64,000 nucleotides of DNA from a gamma proteobacterium symbiont of Ctena orbiculata (GTDB taxonomy: Bacteria; Pseudomonadota; Gammaproteobacteria; Chromatiales; Chromatiaceae), in contig QBVC01000017.1 in assembly GCA_003058495.1 (NCBI GenBank), forward strand, positions 78,345 through 142,344. Direction: 5' to 3'. Within the stretch, counting starts at the first letter, position 1, and each line of letters opens with the position of its first letter. Shown here one piece after another: positions 8,732 to 16,444 of this stretch. Under the pieces are notes generated by a model. It did not search any database. It was not told where the DNA came from and saw only the letters and a list, made by a program, of their open reading frames with translations. The translations under genes were made by a program, and so were the position numbers.

Positions 8732-8926
8732 ATGCGAGAGCCACCGCCACCCGACCGACAGATCGACCGCACAGTCGCCCTGGGACTGTTGATCCTGCTG
8801 CTCTTCTCGGCGCCCATCATGATCTTGTGGACCTCCCCGGGCAGCCCCTGGTATCTGCCCTATCTGCTATGGGCCGCCGTCATCTGCCTCATTGCCTGGG
8901 TCAGCCTCCGACACCATGAGCCATGA
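8732..8926 (+). CDS. Small membrane protein, CbrX-like
   Basis: The 64-residue product has two hydrophobic helices separated by a short SPGSPWYLP turn and a charged N-terminus rich in proline. Its last 11 bases overlap the start of the SLC5-domain histidine kinase gene in another frame. In pseudomonads a small overlapping membrane ORF named CbrX precedes cbrA, and position and size match; sequence homology cannot be judged here. It may be a small subunit of the transporter-like sensor domain, analogous to the DUF4212 subunit of the symporter further along. An AGG element lies about eight bases before the ATG. Confidence 0.7.
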   Translation: MREPPPPDRQIDRTVALGLLILLLFSAPIMILWTSPGSPWYLPYLLWAAVICLIAWVSLRHHEP

Positions 8927-11873
8927 TCTCTGGTTACTCTTCGGCATAGGCTTTCTCTATCTGGGGCTGCTGTTTGTCATCGCCTACGCGGGGGACAGCG
9001 GCCGCATTCCGGAACGGCTGATACGCCACCCCTTGATCTATGTCCTCTCCATCGGCGTCTATGCCACCTCCTGGACCTATTACGGCAGTGTCGGCTTCGC
9101 CAAGGACAACGGCTATCTCTTTCTCACCATCTATCTGGGGGTCACCCTGGCCTTCGCCCTCACCCCGATCCTGTTCCAGCCCCTGCTTCGCCTTACCCGT
9201 GAGTACCAGCTGACCTCGCTGGCCGATCTGTTCGCATTCCGCTACCGCAGTCAACTGGCGGGGATCCTGGTCACCCTCTTCATGCTGGTGGGCACCCTGC
9301 CCTACATTGCGCTGCAGATCCGCGCCGTCACCGACTCCCTGCAGATGATCAGCCACACCGTGGCGCCGCGGATCCTGGCGCTGATCTTCTGCTCCGCCCT
9401 GGTGGTGTTCGCCATCCTCTTCGGCGCCAGGCACAGCACCAGCCGTGAAAAGCACCGCGGCCTGGTATTGGCAATCGCTTTCGAATCGATGGTCAAACTG
9501 GTGGCGCTGCTGGTGATCGGACTGGTCACCCTGTTCGGGGTGTTCGATGGATTCAGCGGCCTCAATCAGTGGCTCGCCGAAAATCCCGAGACCCTGGATC
9601 GACTCTATCAACCGGTCCGAGAGGGGCCCTGGTCGACACTGCTGCTGTTGGCATTCGCCGCCGCATTTCTGTTGCCGCGGCAGTTTCATATGTTGTTCGC
9701 CGAGAACCTGGAACCCAAGGCGCTGAAGACCGCCAGCTGGGGTTTCCCGCTCTTTCTGCTGTTGATCAACCTACCGATCCCGTTGATTCTCTGGGGAGGC
9801 GAGGCCCTCAATCTCACCCTGCCCCCGGACTATTTCGCCCTGGGCATCACCCTCGACCAGGGTCCCTCCTGGCTGCCGACACTTGCCTTTATCGGCGGTA
9901 TATCCTCGGCAAGCGCGATGATGATCATCACCTCACTTGCGCTCTCCTCGATGACCCTCAATCACATCCTGCTGCCGACCAATTTTCCCGATCCCCAGGT
10001 CAACCTCTATCGCTGGCTGCTGTTCGGCCGCAGGCTGCTGATCGCCCTGATCATCATGGCGGGGTATGGATTCTATGTCTTATTGGAGAAACATCAGGGG
10101 CTGGTCCAACTCGGCCTGATATCCTTTGTCGCGGTGGCCCAGTTCATCCCGGGTATCATCGGCCTGCTCTACTGGCGCCGCGCGACCCGGGTCGGCTTCA
10201 TCCTCGGTCTGATCGCGGGTATTGCGGTGTGGACGGGTACCCTGCTGATCCCGCTGCTGGAGAGTTCAGGTTTTATCCGCACCGAATTCGATATACCGGC
10301 CATCATCCACAACTCGGGGATGGACAAATGGGAGTTCGCCACCTTCTGGACCCTTACCGCCAATATCCTGCTGTTTATCTTCGGCTCGCTGATCAGCAAG
10401 CAGAGCCTTGGGGAGAAGGATGCCGCGCAGGCCTGTTGCAGTGAATCCCTGGTACCCCTAGGCGGCATGGTCAATGCCGTCTCCACCGCCCAATTCACCA
10501 AACAGCTGTCGCAGATGTTGGGTGGGGACGCCGCCCATCGCGAGGTGGAGCAGGCGCTCAGGGATCTGAGCCTGCCCGCCAATGAGACCCGTCCGGCACA
10601 ACTGCGCCGGCTGCGTGAACGGATCGAACGTAACCTGTCGGGCCTGCTCGGTCCGCAGCTTGCCCATATGATCATCAATCGCCGACTGCAGCTCGATATC
10701 CATACCCAGTCCGCGCTGGCCGATTCCATGCGCTTCATCGAGGATCAGCTGGAGCACTCGCGCACCCGTCTGCGTGGCCTGAGCGCCGATCTCGACAACC
10801 TGCGCCGCTATCATCGACAGATCCTGCTCGATCTGCCGCTGGGGGTCTGCACCATCGATCGGTTGCGCACGGTGACGATCTGGAACCTCGCCATGGAGGT
10901 GATGACCCGGGTGCCCGCCCGGGATGCCATCGGTGTCTCGCTGCACCGTTTGCCAGCCCCCTGGGGCCATCTGCTGGCCGGCTTTGCCTCCGCCTCCGAT
11001 GAGCACATTCACCATCTGGAAATCACCCACCAGGGCAAGAGCCGCTGGTTCAATCTGCACAAGGCCGCGATCCCCGCACCGCTTCCGGTGGACCACCCGG
11101 TGGAGGAGGCGCGCACCAGCCAGGTCATGCTGATGGAGGATCTTACCGACCTGGAGACCCTCGAAGCCGAGCTGGCCCATAGCGAGCGCCTGGCCTCCAT
11201 CGGCCGCCTGGCGGCAGGGGTGGCCCACGAGATCGGCAATCCGGTCACCGGCATCGCATCCCTGGCGCAGAATCTTCGCCATGAGGATGACCCGGAGATG
11301 GTCCGTGAAAGTATCGAAGAGATCATCAACCAGACCCAGCGCATCACCTCGATCGTGAAGACATTGATGAATTTCAGCCGCAGCGGCAGCGGCGTCGATA
11401 TCCAGGACTTCCCATTGCAGGAGGTGGCGGACGAAGCGATCCGGCTGGTGAAACTGACCCGTCACGGACGCCAGATTGAATGTATGAATCGCTGCGACGC
11501 CGATCTCTGCATCACTGCAGACCGCCAGGGTATTTCGCAGATCCTGGTCAACATCCTGACCAACGCCTGTGATGCCTCGCCCCCCGGGAGCCGGGTTGAA
11601 CTGCATGCCAGCGAGTTGGACAACCTGGTTCGAATCGAGATACAGGACCAGGGCGAAGGGATCGAGGAGCAGGATATCGGATATGTCTTCGAACCCTTTT
11701 TCACCACCAAGGCACCGGGCGACGGCACAGGACTCGGTCTGGCTATCGCCTACAAAATCGTTTCCGACCACAACGGCGCCATCAGCATAGACTCCGAAAA
11801 GGGGAGAGGCACCCGGGTCATCATCGATCTTCCCAAGGCGGGCTTAAACGCCGTCATCGCAGAGACATCATGA
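8916..11873 (+). CDS. CbrA-like histidine kinase with SLC5 transporter domain
   Basis: The 985-residue protein begins with about 13 transmembrane helices of a sodium:solute symporter (SLC5) domain (about residues 1-500). A STAC-type linker, a PAS region, a HisKA domain with the phospho-accepting His in VAHEIGNPVTG (near residue 771) and a HATPase domain with N (NILTNACDAS) and G boxes (GTGLGLAIA) follow. This is the architecture of Pseudomonas CbrA, which senses carbon/nitrogen status and can transport histidine. The start at 8916 overlaps the small upstream gene by 11 bases. It ends in an ATGA overlap with the response-regulator gene. The ligand is unknown; acetate or another carboxylate is suggested by the nearby symporter and acs. 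Confidence 0.88.
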   Translation: MSHDLWLLFGIGFLYLGLLFVIAYAGDSGRIPERLIRHPLIYVLSIGVYATSWTYYGSVGFAKDNGYLFLTIYLGVTLAFALTPILFQPLLRLTREYQLTSLADLFAFRYRSQLAGILVTLFMLVGTLPYIALQIRAVTDSLQMISHTVAPRILALIFCSALVVFAILFGARHSTSREKHRGLVLAIAFESMVKLVALLVIGLVTLFGVFDGFSGLNQWLAENPETLDRLYQPVREGPWSTLLLLAFAAAFLLPRQFHMLFAENLEPKALKTASWGFPLFLLLINLPIPLILWGGEALNLTLPPDYFALGITLDQGPSWLPTLAFIGGISSASAMMIITSLALSSMTLNHILLPTNFPDPQVNLYRWLLFGRRLLIALIIMAGYGFYVLLEKHQGLVQLGLISFVAVAQFIPGIIGLLYWRRATRVGFILGLIAGIAVWTGTLLIPLLESSGFIRTEFDIPAIIHNSGMDKWEFATFWTLTANILLFIFGSLISKQSLGEKDAAQACCSESLVPLGGMVNAVSTAQFTKQLSQMLGGDAAHREVEQALRDLSLPANETRPAQLRRLRERIERNLSGLLGPQLAHMIINRRLQLDIHTQSALADSMRFIEDQLEHSRTRLRGLSADLDNLRRYHRQILLDLPLGVCTIDRLRTVTIWNLAMEVMTRVPARDAIGVSLHRLPAPWGHLLAGFASASDEHIHHLEITHQGKSRWFNLHKAAIPAPLPVDHPVEEARTSQVMLMEDLTDLETLEAELAHSERLASIGRLAAGVAHEIGNPVTGIASLAQNLRHEDDPEMVRESIEEIINQTQRITSIVKTLMNFSRSGSGVDIQDFPLQEVADEAIRLVKLTRHGRQIECMNRCDADLCITADRQGISQILVNILTNACDASPPGSRVELHASELDNLVRIEIQDQGEGIEEQDIGYVFEPFFTTKAPGDGTGLGLAIAYKIVSDHNGAISIDSEKGRGTRVIIDLPKAGLNAVIAETS

Positions 11874-13204
11874 ATCAGATACTCATCATCGAAGACGAGG
11901 AGGTGATCCGGCGCGCGGTCAAGCGCCTCCTCGAGCGCAACGGCTATCAGGTCACTGAAGCGGGTTCGGTAGAGGAGGCGCAAACACGCCCCCTCGCCTC
12001 CTTCGACCTGATCATCAGCGACGTCCGCTTACCCGGCGCTCCCGGCACCCAGATCATCGAAACCGCCGCGCCGGTGCCGGTGCTGATAATGACCAGCTAC
12101 GCCAGTATCCGCTCTGCCGTGGATGCGATGAAACAGGGAGCCATCGACTATATCGCCAAACCCTTCGACCACGACGAGTTGCTGATGGTGGTCGAGCGCG
12201 TCATCAAGCAGGACCGTCAGCTGCGCCAGCAGGAGTTTCTCAAATCGGAGATGGAGAAGAGTTATCCGGTGCGGGGGATGGTGGGCGAGTGCCAGGCAAT
12301 GCTCGACGTGTTCCGCCGCATCGACAAGGTCGCCCCCACCGATGCGACGGTATTGATCCTTGGAGAGTCGGGCACAGGAAAGGAGCTGGTGGCCCGGGCA
12401 CTGCATGAAAAGAGCCAGCGCAGCCACGCCCCGTTCATCGTATTCAACTGCGCCGCGGTACCGGAAAGCCAGGTGGAGATCGAGCTCTTCGGCCCCCAGG
12501 ACGAACGTGAGTCGCGGCGTGGCGGTCTGCTTGCCAAGGCCCACGGCGGCACCCTCTTCATGGACGAGGTGGGTGAACTCTCCATGGCGGCCCAGGCCCG
12601 CCTGCTGCGCGTATTGCAGGGCGATGACTACAGCAGCCAGCAGGAGACGGCCAGCAGCGGCCCGAATATCCGCATTATCGCCGCCACCCATCGTGACATT
12701 CGCAAGCTGGTGCAGCAGCAGACCTTTCGCAGCGACCTCTATTTTCGCCTCCGTGTCGTTGAAATGACCCTGCCCCCCTTGCGGGAGAGAGGCAGCGACA
12801 TCAAATCACTGGCGAAATTTCTCCTGGAGAAATATTGTCGCCAGCTCAATCGTTCCTCATTGAACCTGAGCAGAAGCGCCCTCGAGGCGATCAGGCGCTA
12901 CCATTGGCCCGGCAACGTGCGGGAGCTGGCAAACACCATCGAGCGCGCGGTCATCCTCTGCGAGGGCGACCCTATCACCCCGCAGCTGTTGGCCATCGAC
13001 CACCACATCACCACCAACCGACCGGTCACGGACAACCCCACCGACAACCTCTCCCTTGAAGAGTACTTCCGCCATTTCGTGCTCGACAACCAGGATCACA
13101 TGACCGAGACGGAGCTGGCCAAGCAGCTGGGGATCAGCCGCAAGGCCCTGTGGGAGCGCCGCCAGCGATTCGGCATACCGCGGGAGAAGAAGGGTAAGAA
13201 ATAA
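11870..13204 (+). CDS. NtrC-family response regulator lacking GAFTGA (CbrB-like)
   Basis: The 444-residue product has a receiver domain with Asp51 and Lys97, an AAA+ domain with Walker A GESGTGKE (about 165-172) and Walker B FMDEVGE (about 230), and a C-terminal Fis-type helix-turn-helix (TELAKQLGISRKALWERR). The segment between ELFG (205-208) and GGTLF should contain GAFTGA, the loop that contacts sigma-54; here it is only 17 residues long and reads PQDERESRRGG, with no GAFTGA. It may therefore not activate sigma-54 and could act on sigma-70 promoters, as TyrR does. It is translationally coupled to the kinase gene and is its obvious partner. Confidence 0.88.
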   Translation: MNQILIIEDEEVIRRAVKRLLERNGYQVTEAGSVEEAQTRPLASFDLIISDVRLPGAPGTQIIETAAPVPVLIMTSYASIRSAVDAMKQGAIDYIAKPFDHDELLMVVERVIKQDRQLRQQEFLKSEMEKSYPVRGMVGECQAMLDVFRRIDKVAPTDATVLILGESGTGKELVARALHEKSQRSHAPFIVFNCAAVPESQVEIELFGPQDERESRRGGLLAKAHGGTLFMDEVGELSMAAQARLLRVLQGDDYSSQQETASSGPNIRIIAATHRDIRKLVQQQTFRSDLYFRLRVVEMTLPPLRERGSDIKSLAKFLLEKYCRQLNRSSLNLSRSALEAIRRYHWPGNVRELANTIERAVILCEGDPITPQLLAIDHHITTNRPVTDNPTDNLSLEEYFRHFVLDNQDHMTETELAKQLGISRKALWERRQRFGIPREKKGKK

Positions 13205-13269
13205 GGATAAACCGCGAATGAAAGCCAATCACCGCTAATTTCGCAAATGGTGTTTCAACGCCAATGGAG

Positions 13270-13556
13270 TAGCTTGCAGGGTGCGGTTAGCCGCACCGAT
13301 ACACAAACAACACCATGGCATCGATGTATCTATAGCGTTCAACTGCCCTGGCAGAACGGAGGTGGCTGGTGCGCCTCTTTCGCAGCAGCGGCAGGGATGC
13401 CGCGAAAGCCCCGTCAGCATATGGACGTGCTGTTGGGGCGGCGGAGAAAGAGGCGCACCAGCCGCCGTAACTGTTAAACAGCTGCACAAACAACCCGATG
13501 GCACCAATGTCTCTAAGGGTTTAACGATGCTGCAAGCCGCACCCTACGCTTGTCCT
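13270..13556. repeat. Nested composite repeat element (MITE-like)
   Basis: An inner inverted repeat of 18 identical bases (13364-13381 with 13446-13463) is flanked by imperfect direct repeats of about 37 bases starting CACAAACAAC (13302-13338 and 13485-13522). These are bracketed by outer inverted GC-rich segments that include GGGTGCGG (around 13278 and 13544). The first outer segment is itself a GGTGCGG-TTAG-CCGCACC hairpin (13280-13297). No convincing gene lies in the 456-base interval between the regulator and the GGDEF gene. The structure resembles a non-autonomous mobile or REP-type mosaic. Confidence 0.65.
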
Positions 13557-13620
13557 GCAACCTTAAGTCTTGTTAAATCTTTTGCGTGGATTTGCGGTGA
13601 TTTGCGGCTGAATCAAACTA

Positions 13621-13650
13621 TCGCTCCCACGCTGGCGCGTGGGAACGAGA
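13621..13650. repeat. REP-type palindrome
   Basis: TCCCACGC, a TGGC loop and GCGTGGGA, followed by ACGAG. This closely resembles the widespread gammaproteobacterial REP hairpin of the CGTTCCCACGC...GCGTGGGAACG type that RAYT transposases mobilise. It lies just past the 3' end of the minus-strand GGDEF gene and may serve as its terminator or mRNA end. Confidence 0.65.
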
Positions 13651-13660
13651 TCGAAAATTA

Positions 13661-15049
13661 TCAGTGCTGGGTCTTTATCAGCTTGATCCAGTTTGATGTC
13701 TGCAACAGATGCCGCTGCTTCGACAGGGGGTGAAAACCGTGGCTGGTCTGGGCGTGTCGCAGCAGTTCTTCGCTGTTGTCGCCATTGCTCGGGAAGGCCG
13801 CTGAACCGATGGTCAGGTCGAGGCTGATGCTCCTGCCGTTCACCTCGATGGGATGGCTGAGTCCAATGCGCAGCTTTTCCGAAATATGGACCACGGACTT
13901 CTCATCCTGTATGTGGGGCAGCAGCAGCGCGAATTCACTGCCGTCGATACGTGAAAGTATGTCACCCTTGCGCACATGCTGCTTGAGCCGGGCTGAGATG
14001 GTCTTCAGGCATTCGTCGCCGACCGCATGGCCATAGCGCTCATTGATCTGCTTCAAATCCACCAATACCACGTTCAACAGGCAGAGCTGGGTAGCTTCCT
14101 GCTTGGCCTGGGTCAGGGCGAAACTGAGATAATCCTCGAACAGCACCCGGTTGGGCAGACCGGTCAGGCTGTCGTGAAACTCCTGGTACTTGTTCAGCTC
14201 CTCCAGCTTGTTGTATTGGGTAATATCCCGTGCAACGCCATAGGTTCCGAAAAAGACCTTCTTCTGGCCCTGCTGGGTGTAGAGTCTTCTTGACTGCAAG
14301 GCCACCAGCACGGTTCTCGGCTTGCGGTTCTGGCTCTCTTCACTGGAATCTTTGCAGCGCAGCCTGAGTTCGACTTCCGGGAATCTGTCCGGCGCGGTGC
14401 GTCGCTCTTCGAAGACATGATGCATGCGCTCGATCTGGTCGCCCTCCACCAGCGAGCTCCAATGTTTTCCCAGTATCTCCTGCTTTGCATAGCCGGTGAC
14501 TTTGGTGAAGACCGTATTCACCATGCGGAAATTGCCCTTGATGTCGAGCAGAAACTGCATATTGGGAGCGACATCGAACATCATGCGGTGCAGGCTGCTC
14601 TTGACCTCGATTTTGCGCTTGACACCCTCCCGCTGCTCCTCCTTGACCTTCTTTCTCAGGCTCTCGTCAATCGCCTTGAGCAGGTCAACCGGGGTCACCG
14701 GCTTGCGAATGAAGTTATCCGCGCCTTTTTTCAGCGACTTGATCGCATCATCCATGGAGGGGTCACCGGATACGGTGATGATCCGGGTTTTCAATCCCCG
14801 TTTGCGGATAAAATCCATCACCTTGTAGCCGTCAGCCACCGGCATGTGCAGATCCAGCAGCACCACATCGAAGGGTTTGGATATCAGCAGCCCTGCCGCT
14901 TTCGCCCCGTCCGCGGCGGTGTGGACGTCATAGCCCCAGCTGGCCACCATCATGGCCAGGCTCTCCGCATGACGCGATTCGTCATCCACGATCAACAAGC
15001 GCCCTTTAATAGATGTCCTGGTTTTCTTGGAGTCTTCTTTGTTTTGCAT
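13661..15049 (-). CDS. Response regulator with PAS and degenerate GGDEF domain
   Basis: Domain order in the 462-residue protein is receiver (phospho-acceptor Asp66 in LLDLHMP), a helical linker, PAS (about 155-280) and GGDEF (about 300-450). The active-site loop reads DGSEF (369-373) instead of GG(D/E)EF, so two signature positions are changed and cyclase activity is doubtful. The inhibitory-site motif RKGD (360-363) is intact and exactly five residues before the loop. This fits a c-di-GMP binding receptor rather than a synthase. The start at 15049 is chosen for its GGAAG eight bases upstream; an ATG five codons earlier has no ribosome-binding site. It is monocistronic. Confidence 0.85.
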   Translation of the reverse strand: MQNKEDSKKTRTSIKGRLLIVDDESRHAESLAMMVASWGYDVHTAADGAKAAGLLISKPFDVVLLDLHMPVADGYKVMDFIRKRGLKTRIITVSGDPSMDDAIKSLKKGADNFIRKPVTPVDLLKAIDESLRKKVKEEQREGVKRKIEVKSSLHRMMFDVAPNMQFLLDIKGNFRMVNTVFTKVTGYAKQEILGKHWSSLVEGDQIERMHHVFEERRTAPDRFPEVELRLRCKDSSEESQNRKPRTVLVALQSRRLYTQQGQKKVFFGTYGVARDITQYNKLEELNKYQEFHDSLTGLPNRVLFEDYLSFALTQAKQEATQLCLLNVVLVDLKQINERYGHAVGDECLKTISARLKQHVRKGDILSRIDGSEFALLLPHIQDEKSVVHISEKLRIGLSHPIEVNGRSISLDLTIGSAAFPSNGDNSEELLRHAQTSHGFHPLSKQRHLLQTSNWIKLIKTQH

Positions 15050-15162
15050 CGATGTTACTTCCATCTGGCGACAGCTCTCTATTTCGCTCTCAATATACCA
15101 TGAAGCGGCGGAGGTAATTAGGAAATGGAGTCACCAATAGCGTCCAAATCTATAGTTCTGTT

Positions 15163-15621
15163 TTAAGAAGAGTTCATAACCCTATGTTTAGCTGCAATGA
15201 AATCCCTATGTGACACATGGATTAAATCAGCCAGTCTGCGGATCACGTGTTCCTCATAGCGGTGAAGTTCCTGGTCGGCAAAGGCGACTCGCCAGAAGGC
15301 CTCAACGATCTTGACCTTCTGCTCCGCTGAATAGTGCTCATTGATCAACCGGGTAAATTGAAAGTAGTCGGTGGATTCATCGTGCTCCTGCTTGGCCAGG
15401 GCAATCAATTGCTCCGCCGATACCCTGTTCAATCCGAACTGTTTCTGGATGGCATTCAGGATGCTGTGCCGCTCTTCAGGGGCATGTTCATAATCGGACT
15501 CGGCGATCTCTATCAGCAACACCACAACCGCCAGCCTCATCGACTGCTCCAGTTGCACTTCGCCCTCTACGTTGTCGGGAATGAGATAGTTGTCGAAGAA
15601 ATCTTTGATTGCCTTGAGCAT
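15163..15621 (-). CDS. TerB-like co-chaperone-type protein
   Basis: The 152-residue all-helical product has the TerB family pattern: LEQSMRLAVVVLLIEIAESD with acidic residues after the first helix and VEAFWRVAFADQELHRYEE, the second acidic helix-loop, followed by RLADLIHVSHRDF. TerB domains bind divalent cations and act at membranes in stress systems; many proteobacteria carry a stand-alone copy of unknown role. The ATG at 15621 gives the usual family N-terminus (MLKAIKDFF); a GTG 17 codons upstream is the alternative. No other ter genes are nearby. Confidence 0.8.
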   Translation of the reverse strand: MLKAIKDFFDNYLIPDNVEGEVQLEQSMRLAVVVLLIEIAESDYEHAPEERHSILNAIQKQFGLNRVSAEQLIALAKQEHDESTDYFQFTRLINEHYSAEQKVKIVEAFWRVAFADQELHRYEEHVIRRLADLIHVSHRDFIAAKHRVMNSS

Positions 15622-15672
15622 CAGGGTCTGCCAGAAACGGTCATCATACCTTCGTTGCGGATTGGAGATCAC

Positions 15673-16173
15673 AACAGCACTACTCCGTCATCGGCAAGGC
15701 ATTCGATGCCCACACCTGACTGAACAGGAATTAGCTCCCGGGTATGCTATCACGAGTGGCCGGATGCGTCCTTCGCCCCGCCGGCATCGATCCAGGTCGA
15801 TCGCCGAACGGGGGCCGGGGTGGCGGATTTGCCGCTCTCGCCTGCCTTGAAGGAAAAAAAAAGTTTCTTACCGATGGAAACGGATCACGATTCTTTCGGT
15901 TACAAATCCCATATCGATGCGTTACCTATAGTAACAGAATTGCTGCCATGCAACATGCAGTAACACTGCTTAACCTATTGTTTTATTTGACAATATCACT
16001 ATTTGCGCCACAAAATAGTGCAGTGTGCGACCTCTAGCTACACGGTTACACAACGTGGTGTTTGCCCACTTCAGGGATAGGTCATCTCGCTTCACTCGAC
16101 AAGGGACAGGAGTCATGGAAAGTGGCAGACACTTAAATGACAGAACTTCTTTATATGGCGGAGTGATCATGAC
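15673..16173. other. Leader/promoter region of the symporter operon
   Basis: No gene is seen in these 500 bases. They contain the GTTACCTATAGTAAC palindrome at 15921-15935 and a TTGACA at about 15987 with no good -10 behind it. The second half is AT-rich, as expected of a regulated promoter for the downstream DUF4212/symporter genes. Confidence 0.45.
15921..15935. promoter_or_regulatory. 15-bp palindrome upstream of the symporter operon
   Basis: GTTACCTATAGTAAC, differing only in the two central bases from the copy at 8699-8713 before the sensor operon. It is about 240 bases upstream of the DUF4212 gene. A shared transcription factor is the simplest explanation. Confidence 0.55.
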
Positions 16174-16428
16174 ATGAATAAAACTGCTGAACAGTATTGG
16201 AAAGCCAATATTCGCTTAGTGGGCATCCTGCTGGCGATTTGGTTTATCTGCTCGTTCCTATTCGGCATCATCCTGGTGGAGCCGCTCAATACCATTAAGA
16301 TTGGTGGCGTCGGATTGGGATTCTGGTTTGCTCAGAACGGCTCGATCTATACCTTTCTGGTGCTGATCTACGTCTACGCTAAACGCATGAATGCTCTGGA
16401 TGTCGAATTTGACGTCCATGAGGACTAA
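16174..16428 (+). CDS. DUF4212 small subunit of sodium:solute symporter
   Basis: This 84-residue protein has two transmembrane helices separated by a loop with GLGFWFAQNGSIYTFLVLIYVYA, the DUF4212 signature. The family is found directly upstream of VC_2705-type sodium:solute symporters and is regarded as their small subunit. The spacing to the symporter gene is 16 bases, so the two are co-translated. The role is in uptake of acetate or a related small carboxylate across the inner membrane, by analogy with characterised relatives. The start codon follows an AT-rich stretch without a strong ribosome-binding site. Confidence 0.9.
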   Translation: MNKTAEQYWKANIRLVGILLAIWFICSFLFGIILVEPLNTIKIGGVGLGFWFAQNGSIYTFLVLIYVYAKRMNALDVEFDVHED

Positions 16429-16444
16429 TGGGGGAAACTGACTC

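Noticed and set aside
8934..9689. 251-codon minus-strand frame in the SLC5 kinase gene
   Set aside because: It is Gln/Gly-rich, has no family and is antisense to membrane helices; a shadow of a GC-rich gene.
10458..11771. 437-codon minus-strand frame in the kinase
   Set aside because: It is antisense to the HisKA/HATPase domains and shows only low-complexity composition.
13205..13650. CRISPR array
   Set aside because: Repeats are few, of unequal type and inverted, with no regular spacer pattern.
13281..13733. 150-codon frame in the repeat element
   Set aside because: It runs across inverted and direct repeats and the end of the GGDEF gene, with no family or ribosome-binding site.
15163..15621. 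Tellurite resistance island
   Set aside because: Only a lone TerB-like gene is present; other ter genes are missing, and tpm is far away.
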